Source: Streptomyces sp. NBC_00683
Lineage (GTDB): Bacteria > Actinomycetota > Actinomycetes > Streptomycetales > Streptomycetaceae
Length of the DNA: 64,000 bases
Direction of reading: 5' to 3'
NCBI RefSeq assembly: GCF_036226745.1
Contig: NZ_CP109013.1
Span: 7,626,001-7,690,000 of the forward strand
Shown: piece after piece, positions 1 through 8,334 of the stretch
How the letters are laid out: each line of letters begins with the position of its first letter
Position numbering within the stretch: position 1 is the first letter of the stretch
Notes under the pieces: generated by a model
Database searches by the model: none
Told to the model about the DNA's origin: nothing
What the model saw: only the letters and a program-made list of their open reading frames with translations
Made by a program: the position numbers and the translations under genes

Positions 1-601
1 GTGCCAGCACGGGGCCGTGCATGTACGTGCCGAAGACCGTGTCGTTGTACGCGCCCTCGGTGCCGTCGCCCGTGCCGTTGCCCCGCCCGATCCGGGTGCG
101 GGCGAACGGCCGGGCCGTCGGGCCGAGGTGGGTGATGCCCTGGTGGTTCTCGAATCCGGTCAGCGGCGGGAGCCCCAGGTTCGGATCGATGTCACCGAGC
201 ACGTCGCCGACGCACCGGGCGCCCTCGCCGCGCGTGGAGACCACATCGAGCAGCCCGAGGCCGGGCTCGCGCTCGCCGAGGTCGTTGATGAACTCGTGAC
301 CGAGGATCTGGTAGCCCGCGCAGACCGAGAAGATGATCGCGCCGTTGGACGCGGCCCTGCTCAGCCCGCCGTCACGGCGCAGCCGCTCCGCGGCAAGACG
401 CTGCGGACGGTCCTCACCGCCACCGATCAGATAGATGTCGCCCGAGGTGGGGATGGGCTGGTCGCTGCGCACGTCGACACGCGACACGTCGAGACCGCGC
501 TGCCGTGCCCGGCGCTCCACCACGAGGGCGTTGCCCTGATCGCCGTAGGTGCTGAGGAGGTCGGGGTACACCCACACCAGCCGCAGGCCGTTGTTGCTCA
601 T
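1..601 (-). CDS. gatD: GatD-type glutamine amidotransferase, C-terminus cut by window edge
   Basis: Class I glutamine amidotransferase subunit that releases ammonia from glutamine for MurT, which amidates D-Glu of lipid II to D-isoGln at the inner membrane face. The reading frame runs from an ATG at 601 to the left edge, so about 200 residues are seen and the last few dozen are missing. The nucleophile lies in FSVCAGYQ (Cys94) and the partner His in YMHGPVL close to the edge; GGGEDRPQ near residue 61 is typical of the CobB/CobQ-like subgroup. It starts 34 bases after the stop of the murT-like gene on the same strand, the usual two-gene operon of actinobacteria and firmicutes. Function rests on family and gene order; identification is firm. 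Confidence 0.93.
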   Translation of the reverse strand, partial: MSNNGLRLVWVYPDLLSTYGDQGNALVVERRARQRGLDVSRVDVRSDQPIPTSGDIYLIGGGEDRPQRLAAERLRRDGGLSRAASNGAIIFSVCAGYQILGHEFINDLGEREPGLGLLDVVSTRGEGARCVGDVLGDIDPNLGLPPLTGFENHQGITHLGPTARPFARTRIGRGNGTGDGTEGAYNDTVFGTYMHGPVLA

Positions 602-635
602 GCTTCGTCCTCTCCGGGGGTGGCCGGCGCCGGGG

Positions 636-1874
636 TCAGTTGCCGACACGACGGCGCAGGTCCTGGAAGGCGGTGTAGTTGGCGATGACTTCGATGCGGC
701 CGGGAGGAGCCATCTGGACGGCCTCGTCCAGGGTCTCGCAGACACGGAAGTCCAGTCCGGCAACCTCGAGCCGCACCGCGAGGTCCAGCTTGCGGTCACC
801 GAGCACGAAGATCGGGTGCCCGTACAGCTGGGTGTAGTCGACGTCCCACAGCCAGGAGGTGTCCGTACCGTCCGCGCCTCGGGCGTTCACGGAGAGGATC
901 ACCGGGGTGGGCGGGGGGTCGATCAGGGAGAACGTCTCGAGCCAGCCCGCCGGGTTCTTCGCCAGCAGGAGCCGCAGCTCGCGGCCGAGGAAGGTCACGA
1001 CGTCGTAGCGGCCCGCGACAGCCTGCACCTGGTACATCCGCTCCAGGGCGACCTGCGGCGGCACACCGAAGACCGCGGCGACCGCGGCCGAACTGGTGGC
1101 GTTCGCCTTGTTGGCCCGGCCCGGCAGCTGGAGGTGGATCGGCCACGCGGACCCGTGCGGGTCCAGGACGTAGTCGCCGTTGAGCGCCCAGCTGGGGGCG
1201 GGACGGCGGAAGCCGCACTCGCCGCAGAACCAGTCGTCGCCGGGGCGCTGCATCACACCGCCGCAGGACGGGCAGGACCAGGCGTCGTCCTTCCACGCCT
1301 GTCCGGCCGCGACCCACACCACGTTGGGGGAGGAGGACGCCGCCCAGACGATCAGCGGGTCGTCCGCGTTGGCGACGATCACGGCCTTCGAGCCGGAGAG
1401 GCCCTCACGCCACTTCTCGGCCAGCATCCGGGTCTCCGCGGCGCGGTCCAGCTGGTCGCGGGAGAGGTTGAGCAGCGCGATCACCTTCGGCGTCGTATCG
1501 CGTGCGACGCCGGCGAGATACTTCTCGTCGACCTCGATCACGCCGTACTTCGCGTCCGATCCGCCGGCCAGCGCGGAGGTGATTCCCGCGGGCATGTTGG
1601 CGCCGAGCGCGTTCGACACGACGGGCCCAGCGGCCCGGAGTGCCTCGGCGATCAGCCGGGTGGTGGTCGTCTTGCCGTTCGTCGCGGACACGAGGATCAC
1701 GTCCAAGTGCTGCGCCAGCCGCCCCAGCAGGTCGGGGTCGAGCTTGAGCGCCACCCGGCCGCCGATCACCGATCCGCTGCCGCGCCCCGCAGCGCGCGAC
1801 ACCGCCGCCGCGGCCTTGCCCGCCGTCACGGCGAGCTTGGCCCGCGGCGACAACGGCTCCGTGTTGCCTGCCAT
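636..1874 (-). CDS. murT: MurT, Mur-ligase-like subunit of lipid II isoglutaminyl synthase
   Basis: ATP-dependent ligase subunit that works with GatD to amidate the glutamate of lipid II. The 412-residue protein has a Mur-ligase P-loop (SATNGKTTTTR, about residues 63-73), a four-cysteine zinc ribbon typical of MurT (CPSC at 201-204 and CGEC at 217-220) and a C-terminal DUF1727 part. I chose the ATG at 1874 because an AAGGAGG sits about 10 bases before it; a longer start at 1895 would place that ribosome site inside the gene. It is the first gene of a murT-gatD operon and is divergent from peptide deformylase. Known role in family: peptidoglycan maturation and resistance to host lysozyme; nothing in the sequence is abnormal. 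Confidence 0.94.
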   Translation of the reverse strand: MAGNTEPLSPRAKLAVTAGKAAAAVSRAAGRGSGSVIGGRVALKLDPDLLGRLAQHLDVILVSATNGKTTTTRLIAEALRAAGPVVSNALGANMPAGITSALAGGSDAKYGVIEVDEKYLAGVARDTTPKVIALLNLSRDQLDRAAETRMLAEKWREGLSGSKAVIVANADDPLIVWAASSSPNVVWVAAGQAWKDDAWSCPSCGGVMQRPGDDWFCGECGFRRPAPSWALNGDYVLDPHGSAWPIHLQLPGRANKANATSSAAVAAVFGVPPQVALERMYQVQAVAGRYDVVTFLGRELRLLLAKNPAGWLETFSLIDPPPTPVILSVNARGADGTDTSWLWDVDYTQLYGHPIFVLGDRKLDLAVRLEVAGLDFRVCETLDEAVQMAPPGRIEVIANYTAFQDLRRRVGN

Positions 1875-1988
1875 CGTCCTAGATCCTCCTTGCATCAGTC
1901 CGCGCCCAGCCTATCGATGTCCGGCGCGTCGACCGCACCTCGGCACCACCGGGAACGTGGAGGTCACGTGGAACGTACGCTTCTCCCC

Positions 1989-2534
1989 ATGCGAAACCGC
2001 CCGATCCCCGGCAGTTCCGGACTCGTTCGTGCCTTGAGACTGCTCGGCGACCCGGTGCTCCACAGTCCGTGCGAGGAAGTCACCGACTTCGGGCCCTCGC
2101 TCGCCCGGCTGGTCGAGGACATGTTCGCCACCATGTACGCGGCGCAGGGGGTCGGGCTCGCCGCGAACCAGATCGGCGTCCCGTTGAAGGTGTTCGTCTA
2201 CGACTGCCCGGACGACGACGAAGTCCGGCATCTGGGACATCTCGTCAATCCGGTACTCGTCGAGGCGGACGGCATCACCGTACGCGGACCGGAGGGGTGC
2301 CTTTCACTTCCCGGCCTCGAAGCAGGTACCCAGCGCTTCGACCATGCGGTGGTCGAGGGCAGGTCCATGACGGGCGAGGCGGTGCGGATCGCCGGCACCG
2401 GCTGGTTCGCCCGCTGTCTTCAGCACGAGTGCGACCACCTGGACGGCCGGGTCTACACCGACCGGCTGACCGGACTGCGCCGCGCCAGGGCGCTGCGCGC
2501 GGCCCGGCGGGCGCCGTGGGGGCGTACGGACTGA
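1989..2534 (+). CDS. def: Peptide deformylase
   Basis: Removes the N-formyl group from nascent proteins. The 181-residue protein shows all three family motifs: GVGLAANQIG (about 54-63), EGCLS (metal ligand Cys104) and HECDH (ligands His146 and His150, catalytic Glu147). Start: ATG at 1989; an in-frame GTG at 1968 with a GGAGG just upstream would add seven residues and cannot be excluded. Streptomyces carry several def paralogues, so this need not be the only copy. It stands alone between divergent murT and the convergent tetR gene. Metal (Fe or Zn) cannot be told from sequence. Confidence 0.95.
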   Translation: MRNRPIPGSSGLVRALRLLGDPVLHSPCEEVTDFGPSLARLVEDMFATMYAAQGVGLAANQIGVPLKVFVYDCPDDDEVRHLGHLVNPVLVEADGITVRGPEGCLSLPGLEAGTQRFDHAVVEGRSMTGEAVRIAGTGWFARCLQHECDHLDGRVYTDRLTGLRRARALRAARRAPWGRTD

Positions 2535-2554
2535 CTCCGGAGGCGGGAGGCGGT

Positions 2555-3205
2555 TCAGAAGCCCTGGCCGCCCGGCAGGTCGCCGGCCTCGGCCAGCCTG
2601 CCCCAGAGCAGGTCGGCGAGGCTGTGTACCAGCTGTTCGCGCGAGCAGGGGCGGTCGCCGAGCCACCAGTCGCCGGCCGCGTGCATCATGCCGACGATGC
2701 CGTGGCCCCAGATGCGGGCCATCTGTTCGCTGTCCGGGCCGAGGTCGACCCGTTCGGCGATCACCTTGCCGAGCTCCTCGCCGAGGCGGCGCAGCAGCGG
2801 GGCGGAGTGCCGGCCCACGTCGAAGCCCTGCTCCGGGGAGGGTGCCGCGTCGTCGGACGGGTGCATGAGGAAGCGGTAGACCTGGGGGCGGGCCTCGATC
2901 GCCGCGAGATAGGTGTCCAGGGTCGCCTCGACCCGTTCGCGCCGCTCGGAGGGGGCGTCGAGCGCGGCCCGCAGGGCGCTCAGCAATGCGTCCGTGTGGC
3001 GCTTGCCGAGGGCGCGGTAGAGGCCGCCCTTGTCGCCGAAGTGACGGTAGAGGATGGGCTTGGTGATCCCGGCCTCCGCTGCGATCGCGTTCATCGACGC
3101 CTTGGGCCCGTCCCTGAGCACCACTCGGTCCGCCGCTTCGAGCAGCTCCCGGCGGCGGCGCTCGGCCGCCGTCCGCTGTCGCTCGGCCCCTCGTGTGGTC
3201 TCCAT
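2555..3205 (-). CDS. TetR-family regulator
   Basis: A 216-residue one-component repressor-type protein. The N-terminal helix-turn-helix reads as a TetR domain (from about residue 12 to 60, with GITKPILYRHFGDK as recognition helix region); the C-terminal ligand domain ends in a TetR_C-like helix pair. ATG at 3205 was chosen because GGGGAG precedes it by six bases; an upstream in-frame start at 3259 has no such site. It is divergent from an acyl-CoA dehydrogenase gene, and the shared intergenic stretch has inverted repeats around GTAAC, so control of the dehydrogenase and of itself is the obvious inference. The family often senses acyl-CoAs in such divergons; the ligand here is unknown. Confidence 0.9.
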   Translation of the reverse strand: METTRGAERQRTAAERRRRELLEAADRVVLRDGPKASMNAIAAEAGITKPILYRHFGDKGGLYRALGKRHTDALLSALRAALDAPSERRERVEATLDTYLAAIEARPQVYRFLMHPSDDAAPSPEQGFDVGRHSAPLLRRLGEELGKVIAERVDLGPDSEQMARIWGHGIVGMMHAAGDWWLGDRPCSREQLVHSLADLLWGRLAEAGDLPGGQGF

Positions 3206-3302
3206 GTCGTATCTCCCCGCCCCGGCCAGCTGTCCTGCGATCTCTTGACGCCCGGGCAACGTAACACCATGCCCTGACGCGTGCGGATCCGCGTGTGACC
3301 GG

Positions 3303-3350
3303 TTGACAGTGGCTACTTGCTGGTAACAGACTGTTGTTACCGCGAGTAAC
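3303..3350. promoter_or_regulatory. Candidate TetR operator over a -35-like box in the divergent intergenic region
   Basis: GGTAACA (3322-3328) and TGTTACC (3335-3341) form a perfect 7-bp inverted repeat with a 6-base spacer. GTTAC (3336-3340) and GTAAC (3346-3350) form a second dyad that overlaps it. A TTGACA box lies at 3303-3308. Position between tetR and the acyl-CoA dehydrogenase makes this the likely operator; binding is inferred. Confidence 0.55.
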
Positions 3351-3387
3351 GCATGTTTTTTATTTTACGGAAGCGCATGGAGGGAAC

Positions 3388-4614
3388 ATGGCCGAGTTCA
3401 CGCTCGATCTCAACGACGACCAGAAGCAGGTCCGTGACTGGCTTCACGGCTTCGCCGCGGATGTGATCCGCCCGGCCGCTTCGGAGTGGGACGAGCGTGA
3501 GGAAACGCCCTGGCCCGTCATCCAGGAGGCGGCCAAGGTAGGCATCTACTCCCTCGACTTCTACGCCCAGCAGTTCTTCGACCCTACGGGTCTCGGCATC
3601 CCCGTGGCTATGGAGGAGCTCTTCTGGGGTGACGCGGGCATCGCCCTGTCGATCGTCGGCACGGGCCTGGCGGCCGTCGGCGTCCTCGCCAACGGCACCG
3701 AGGAGCAGATCGGCACCTGGATCCCGCAGATGTACGGCGACGCGAACGATGTGAAGGTCGCCGCCTTCTGCTCCTCCGAGCCGGACGCCGGCTCCGACGT
3801 CGGCTCGATGCGTACCCGCGCGGTGTACGACGAGGCCAAGGACGAGTGGATCCTCAACGGCACCAAGACCTGGGCGACCAACGGCGGTATCGCCAACGTC
3901 CACGTCGTCGTCGCGGTCGTCGACCCGGAGCTGGGCTCGAAGGGCCACGCCTCGTTCATCGTCCCGCCCGCCACCCCCGGCCTCTCCCAGGGGCAGAAGT
4001 TCAAGAAGCACGGCATCCGCGCCTCGCACACCGCCGAAGTGGTCCTCGAGGACGCCCGTGTCCCCGGGCACTGCCTGCTCGGCGGCAAGGAGAAGCTCGA
4101 CGAGCGCCTCGCCCGGGCCCGTGAGCGTGCCAAGTCCGGCGGGGAGCGCGTCAAGAACGCCGCGATGGCCACCTTCGAGGCGTCCCGCCCGGCCGTCGGC
4201 GCCATGGCGGTCGGCACCGCCCGCGCCGCGTACGAGGTCGCCCTCGACTACGCGAAGACCCGGACCCAGTTCGGCCGCCCCATCATCGACAACCAGGGCA
4301 TCGCCTTCCAGCTGGCGGACATGCGTACGCAGATCGACGCCGCCCGGCTGCTGGTCTGGCGCGCCTCCTGGATGGCGAGCGCCGGCAAGCCGTTCACCTC
4401 TGCGGAGGGCTCGATGTCGAAGCTCTACGCGAGCGAGACGGCGAAGTCGGTGACCGCCCAGGCCGTCCAGATCCTCGGTGGCAACGGCTTCACCCGTGAG
4501 TACCCGGTGGAGCGCATGCACCGTGACGCCGCGATCTACACCATCTTCGAGGGCACGAGCGAGATCCAGCGCCTGGTGATCGCCCGCACCCTGTCGGGGA
4601 TGCCGATCCGCTAG
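3388..4614 (+). CDS. Acyl-CoA dehydrogenase
   Basis: FAD-dependent alpha,beta-dehydrogenation of acyl-CoA in fatty acid or branched acyl catabolism. 408 residues, the usual length, with the N-terminal helical domain, the middle beta domain (AFCSSEPDAGSDVGSM, about 125-140, FAD/substrate contact) and the C-terminal domain with the signature QILGGNGFTREYPVERMHRDA and the catalytic-glutamate region IFEGTSEIQRL. Start: ATG at 3388 with GGAGGG six to eight bases before it. An insertion rich in charged residues (KEKLDERLARARERAKSGGERVK, about 225-255) lies between middle and C-terminal domains. Probably repressed by the divergent TetR protein. Substrate cannot be assigned. Confidence 0.93.
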   Translation: MAEFTLDLNDDQKQVRDWLHGFAADVIRPAASEWDEREETPWPVIQEAAKVGIYSLDFYAQQFFDPTGLGIPVAMEELFWGDAGIALSIVGTGLAAVGVLANGTEEQIGTWIPQMYGDANDVKVAAFCSSEPDAGSDVGSMRTRAVYDEAKDEWILNGTKTWATNGGIANVHVVVAVVDPELGSKGHASFIVPPATPGLSQGQKFKKHGIRASHTAEVVLEDARVPGHCLLGGKEKLDERLARARERAKSGGERVKNAAMATFEASRPAVGAMAVGTARAAYEVALDYAKTRTQFGRPIIDNQGIAFQLADMRTQIDAARLLVWRASWMASAGKPFTSAEGSMSKLYASETAKSVTAQAVQILGGNGFTREYPVERMHRDAAIYTIFEGTSEIQRLVIARTLSGMPIR

Positions 4615-4632
4615 CGCCGATCCTCGACGTAC

Positions 4633-4667
4633 CGCGGGGCCGGACCGGGCAACGGTCCGGCCCCGCG
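4633..4667. terminator. Bidirectional hairpin terminator
   Basis: Perfect 14-bp stem (CGCGGGGCCGGACC and its complement) around a 7-base loop, between the converging ends of the acyl-CoA dehydrogenase and glutathione peroxidase genes. Confidence 0.75.
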
Positions 4668-4674
4668 AGCCGTT

Positions 4675-5166
4675 CTACTTCTGCGGCAGGTTCGCCTCGA
4701 TCGCCGCGATGACCTCGGGCGCATCCGGCTCGGTACGGGGGCGGATCCGGGCAACCGGCTCACCGGCCGGGGAGATCAGGAACTTCTCGAAGTTCCACTG
4801 GACGTCACCGGCCGCGCCCTCGGCGTCCGTGAGCTTCGTGAGCTCCGTGTAGAGCGGGTGCCGGTCCTCGCCGTTGACATCGATCTTCGCCAGGAGCGGG
4901 AAGCTGACCCCGTACGTCGTCGAGCAGAACGTCTGGATCTCCTCCGCCGTACCCGGCTCCTGGCCCGCGAACTGGTTGCAGGGCACGCCGAGGACGGTGA
5001 ATCCGCGGTCGCCGTACTCCTTCTGGAGCCGCTCCAGGCCGGCGTACTGCGGGGTGAGCCCGCACTTGGAAGCGACGTTCACCAGCAGGACCGCGGAGCC
5101 CTCGTAGGCCCCCAGCGTGGTCGGCTCGCCGGTGAGGGTGCTCAGCGGGATGTCGTGCAGGGTCAT
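4675..5166 (-). CDS. Glutathione peroxidase family protein (Cys type)
   Basis: Thiol peroxidase of the GPx fold, in bacteria usually thioredoxin-linked. 163 residues. The catalytic tetrad is visible: Cys35 in NVASKCGLTPQY, Gln65 in VPCNQF and Trp124 in VQWNFEKFL; Cys81 in TFCSTTYGVSFP is at the place of the resolving cysteine of thioredoxin-dependent members. Start ATG at 5166 with GGAG about ten bases ahead. It is the last gene of a three-gene operon XRE-cupin, GNAT, GPx (gaps of 19 and 32 bases), which suggests a stress or metabolite-detoxification unit. Streptomyces lacks glutathione, so mycothiol or thioredoxin reduction is inferred. Confidence 0.92.
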   Translation of the reverse strand: MTLHDIPLSTLTGEPTTLGAYEGSAVLLVNVASKCGLTPQYAGLERLQKEYGDRGFTVLGVPCNQFAGQEPGTAEEIQTFCSTTYGVSFPLLAKIDVNGEDRHPLYTELTKLTDAEGAAGDVQWNFEKFLISPAGEPVARIRPRTEPDAPEVIAAIEANLPQK

Positions 5167-5198
5167 GGGATATCTCCTCGATAGCGTGGCGTCGCTGT

Positions 5199-5741
5199 TC
5201 ATTGTGACTCCAGGGGATCCGCGGGGCCGACCGCCTTGTAGTAGAAGGTGGTCGCCCGCAGGGCGCCGGCGGGGTCCTGCGCGTACCGGGGGATCGACCC
5301 GCACTCCGTCCAGCCCGCCGAGCGGTAGAGCCGTTCGGCGGGACTGCCGGTCTCGGTGTCGAGGACGAGCAGGGAGAGCCCCTCGGCGGCGGCCGACCGC
5401 TCGACCGCCTCGAGCAGGGCGCGGCCGACCCCGCGGCCGCGGGAGGAGGGCCGCACCATCAGCTTGGCGACCTCCGCGCGGTGCCCGGCATTGGGCAGCG
5501 CCGGCTTGACCAGCCCGATGGTGCCGGCCACCCGTTCGCCGTCACGGGCGATCCATACCTCATGGCAGCCCGTCTGGACGGAGGCCGCCCGCTCCCGCCA
5601 CCAGGTGGCGGCAGCCCCCCGGTCCAGCGGTGCCAGGAAGCCCACCGAGGATCCGCCCTCCACGGTCTCGACCAGTAGGGCAGCCAACTCGTCGGCGTAC
5701 GTGACCAGTTCGGGGCCGGACACGGAGACGATCTCGGTCAT
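5199..5741 (-). CDS. GNAT-family N-acetyltransferase
   Basis: 180-residue acetyl-CoA-dependent acyltransferase. The acetyl-CoA-binding loop is seen as KLMVRPSSRGRGVGRALLEAVE (shortened: V-R-P-x-x-R-G-x-G-x-G), followed by the usual LLVLDTETGSPAERLYRSAGW strand and helix. The substrate is not predictable. Middle gene of the XRE-GNAT-GPx operon, 19 bases after the regulator. Confidence 0.88.
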   Translation of the reverse strand: MTEIVSVSGPELVTYADELAALLVETVEGGSSVGFLAPLDRGAAATWWRERAASVQTGCHEVWIARDGERVAGTIGLVKPALPNAGHRAEVAKLMVRPSSRGRGVGRALLEAVERSAAAEGLSLLVLDTETGSPAERLYRSAGWTECGSIPRYAQDPAGALRATTFYYKAVGPADPLESQ

Positions 5742-5760
5742 GGAACAAGTCCTTTCACAT

Positions 5761-6336
5761 TCACGGCAGGACGATCATCAGGGCATAGCGGACCCGGTCG
5801 GGGCCGGGGCAGTGGAACTGCGAGGGGCCGTGCAGGCGGAAGCGCAGGCAGTCGCCGGGGCCGACGGTGTGCACCGTGCCTGCGACGGTGATCTCGACCG
5901 TGCCCTCGATCACCCAGATGTGCTGCTCCACGCCGGGCAGGGGCGGATTCTCGTACGTGACGACGGAGCCCGCGGCGAGCGTGCCCTCGATGACCTCGGC
6001 ACGCAGCCCGGCGTGCGGAGGCGACACGGAACGGCGCACGAATCCGGCCCGCTCGTCCCGCCACACCGGCTGCTGTGCCGCGGGCACGAGCGCTGGCGGC
6101 TCCGCCTCCACTTCCATCAGCAGCCGCGACATGGTCCGCTCGTACACCGTGCACAACTGCCCGAGCACGGCGGTGGTGGGACTCAGCTCGCCGCGCTCCA
6201 GCCGCGACAGCGTCGAGCGGCTCACGCCGGCGCGGCGGGACAGCTCGTCCAGCGACCAGCCGCGTTCGGTACGGAGCAGGCCCAGCCGGGCCGCGAGCCG
6301 GGCGTCGGCAGACTCCGGCGCACCCTGTTCTCTCAT
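5761..6336 (-). CDS. XRE-family regulator with C-terminal cupin domain
   Basis: 191 residues: an N-terminal helix-turn-helix (about 14-70, with LDELSRRAGVSRSTLSRLERG) and a C-terminal cupin barrel (about 110-188, with GVEQHIWVIEGTVEITV and GPGDCLRFRLHGPSQF). This layout is typical of small-molecule-sensing repressors such as those for amine or polyamine pathways. It heads the operon with the acetyltransferase and peroxidase genes and probably controls its own promoter through a nearby dyad. Ligand unknown. Confidence 0.9.
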   Translation of the reverse strand: MREQGAPESADARLAARLGLLRTERGWSLDELSRRAGVSRSTLSRLERGELSPTTAVLGQLCTVYERTMSRLLMEVEAEPPALVPAAQQPVWRDERAGFVRRSVSPPHAGLRAEVIEGTLAAGSVVTYENPPLPGVEQHIWVIEGTVEITVAGTVHTVGPGDCLRFRLHGPSQFHCPGPDRVRYALMIVLP

Positions 6337-6340
6337 ATCT

Positions 6341-6353
6341 GGGATTGTATCCC
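6341..6353. promoter_or_regulatory. Candidate operator of the XRE-cupin regulator
   Basis: GGGAT-TGT-ATCCC, a perfect 5-bp inverted repeat with a 3-base spacer, begins five bases upstream of the XRE start codon. Autoregulation is inferred from position. Confidence 0.4.
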
Positions 6354-6434
6354 TGAGTGGAGATGCGCATCAGGGGGCGTCTACGTGCCGATCGGGTGAT
6401 GGCGTGTCAGTCTGATAAGGAGGACATAAGCCAC

Positions 6435-6460
6435 ATACGCGGCGCACCCGCGCCGCGTAT
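6435..6460 (+). promoter_or_regulatory. Hairpin in the leader of the DUF7144 gene
   Basis: Perfect 11-bp stem (ATACGCGGCGC and complement) with an ACCC loop. It lies 25 bases upstream of the DUF7144 start and just 5' of its ribosome site (CTAGGAG at about 6473), in a leader that also carries an unused AAGGAGG at 6416-6425. It could be an attenuator, an mRNA 5' stabiliser, or the terminator of a short upstream transcript. Confidence 0.4.
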
Positions 6461-6485
6461 CGGCTGCAGAACCTAGGAGACTGAC

Positions 6486-6917
6486 ATGGCTGGAAGCATG
6501 AGTGGGACGCGAACGGGCCACGACGCCCCGGACGCGCACAAGGAGGTTCAGTCCGGCTGGACCGTCTTCGCCGCTGTGATGATGATCTTCGGCGGTGCGA
6601 TGGCCATCCTCGAGGGGATCGCCGCCCTGGCCAAGGACGACCTCTTCGTCTCCACGAGCAACTACGTGTTCAAGTTCAGCCTGACCGGCTGGGGCTGGGT
6701 GCACCTCATCCTCGGCATCGTGGTCGTTCTCGCCGGCTGCGCCCTGTTCACCGGAGCGCTCTGGGCTCGCGCGGTCGGCGTCGTGCTGGCCGGACTCCTG
6801 GCCATCGCCAACTTCCTGTGGCTCCCCTACTACCCGTTCTGGTCCATCGTGCTCATCGCGATCAACGTCTTCATCATCTGGGCTCTGTGTTCGGGGTCGC
6901 AGAAGGCTCGAGCCTGA
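6486..6917 (+). CDS. DUF7144-family four-helix membrane protein
   Basis: 143-residue integral membrane protein of a family widespread in actinobacteria and without known function. After a polar N-terminus (about 1-22) there are four hydrophobic segments (about 24-48, 64-86, 90-112 with GALWARAVGVVLAGLLAIANF, and 116-137). Ribosome site AGGAG precedes the ATG by seven bases. Its last 44 bases overlap the end of the ClC gene on the other strand, a true tail-to-tail overlap because both reading frames are well conserved to their ends. Many relatives are near stress genes; nothing here shows regulation beyond the leader hairpin. Confidence 0.85.
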   Translation: MAGSMSGTRTGHDAPDAHKEVQSGWTVFAAVMMIFGGAMAILEGIAALAKDDLFVSTSNYVFKFSLTGWGWVHLILGIVVVLAGCALFTGALWARAVGVVLAGLLAIANFLWLPYYPFWSIVLIAINVFIIWALCSGSQKARA

Positions 6918-8211
6918 GCACGAGGACATAGGAGACCACCACGGAGACGATCACGAGCGGCATGACGGTGATGCCCTCGGATCCCAGCAGCAGCGTGGCG
7001 AGCAGTACCGATGTCATCGGCAGCTTGAGCATCGCCACGCACATCGCCCCGATTCCCATCGCGAAACCCGAGGTCGCGTTCAGGCCGGGCAGGTGCGACA
7101 GCACCAGCCCGCCTGCCGCCCCCAGGAACATCGACGGGAAGATCGGGCCACCTCTGAAGCTGCTCAACGACAAGGAATACGCGAGCGCCTTGCAGGTGAT
7201 CAGTACCAGGAGCGTTCCGACCGAATACTTGGCGTCCTCGGTGAGCAGACCCCCGAGGGCGTCCTGGCCCGAGTACAGCACCTCGGACGCGTCCCCTCCC
7301 GTGCTCTCGGCGTACAGGAGCGCGAGTACGCCGATCGCCACCGCCGTTCCGACGGTGGCGATCACTCTCCGCGGTTCGACCCAATCCTGGAGGAGCAGGG
7401 CAAGCCTCCTGATGCCCGTGCCCGCGAACGCCGCCGCGACTCCGAGGGCGAGGGCCCAGCCGAACTCGGCGACGGTGGGCGTGGGCGTGTGCGGCACGTG
7501 CGGGATGGCGAGGGAGTACGTCCCCAGCCCGGTCCACGATCCCAGCCCGACGAAGATGAGCGCCCCGATACCCGAGGCGAGCAGCCCCGGCACGAGCACG
7601 AGGCCGAGCATCATCCCGGCGAGGCCGGACGCCTCCATCAGCAGGAACGCGCCGGCGAGCGGGGATCCCAGGAGGGCGCTGATGGCGGCGAAGCTGCCTG
7701 CGGCCGCCACCATGGCGCTCGCGCTCGGCTCGATGCCGGGTTTCAGCAGGCGCACCGCGCACACGGCCAGCCCGCCGCCGATGGCGATGAGCGGGGCCTC
7801 GGGTCCGAGGACCGCGCCGAGGCCGAGGGACGCGAGGGCGGCGAGCGCGACCCCCGGAAGTTCCGCGGCTGTCGGTGCCCCTGATTCCACCAGGCCCTCG
7901 GCCGGCTTGTGTCCGCCCGTTCCCGGGAGGTAACGGATGCTCAGTGCCGTCAGCAGGCCCGCGACGGCGAGCAACGGGACCGGCCACCACGTCGGCGTGT
8001 CGTCGAAGCCCAGCGCGTGGGGCAGGTCCTTGTAGGTCAGGTTCTGGAGCTCGTGGACGAGCGCCAGAAACCCGAACGCCGCGGCGGAGATGGGGACTCC
8101 GAGGATTGCCACCATGACCAGAAGTACTGCGTAACTCCGCGTACGGATCACCGCGCGTGGATCCGGGGACTCCGTGCCGGGGGTTCCGACCGGTTCGGCC
8201 GACATCGTCAT
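6874..8211 (-). CDS. ClC-family chloride channel/transporter
   Basis: 445 residues with about ten or more hydrophobic segments. Family motifs are recognisable but diverged: GTGGHKPAEG at the first anion-binding loop (usually GSGIP), LGPEAPLIAIGG in place of GKEGP (the gating glutamate is present), and RGGPIFPSMFLGAAGG for the GxFxP loop. The weak conservation of the first two loops means that ion selectivity (chloride, fluoride or other) is uncertain. Shares 44 bases with the convergent DUF7144 gene at its 3' end. Single gene with its own upstream region (8212-8334). Confidence 0.88.
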   Translation of the reverse strand: MTMSAEPVGTPGTESPDPRAVIRTRSYAVLLVMVAILGVPISAAAFGFLALVHELQNLTYKDLPHALGFDDTPTWWPVPLLAVAGLLTALSIRYLPGTGGHKPAEGLVESGAPTAAELPGVALAALASLGLGAVLGPEAPLIAIGGGLAVCAVRLLKPGIEPSASAMVAAAGSFAAISALLGSPLAGAFLLMEASGLAGMMLGLVLVPGLLASGIGALIFVGLGSWTGLGTYSLAIPHVPHTPTPTVAEFGWALALGVAAAFAGTGIRRLALLLQDWVEPRRVIATVGTAVAIGVLALLYAESTGGDASEVLYSGQDALGGLLTEDAKYSVGTLLVLITCKALAYSLSLSSFRGGPIFPSMFLGAAGGLVLSHLPGLNATSGFAMGIGAMCVAMLKLPMTSVLLATLLLGSEGITVMPLVIVSVVVSYVLVLRLEPSATPNTEPR

Positions 8212-8334
8212 GGTCTCCTCGGGTTCGGGTCCCGGCCGGCTCGTCCTGCCCCGCCGGGCTCCTCACGTGATACCACGATGTCCCGCTATGTCGGCGATGT
8301 ACCCGCTGTTGAGGTGTGATGAATCCGGGTCTCG

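Noticed and set aside
549..1988. N-terminal extension of peptide deformylase
   Set aside because: Everything before 1968 is antisense to murT and gatD; the deformylase family begins at about 1989.
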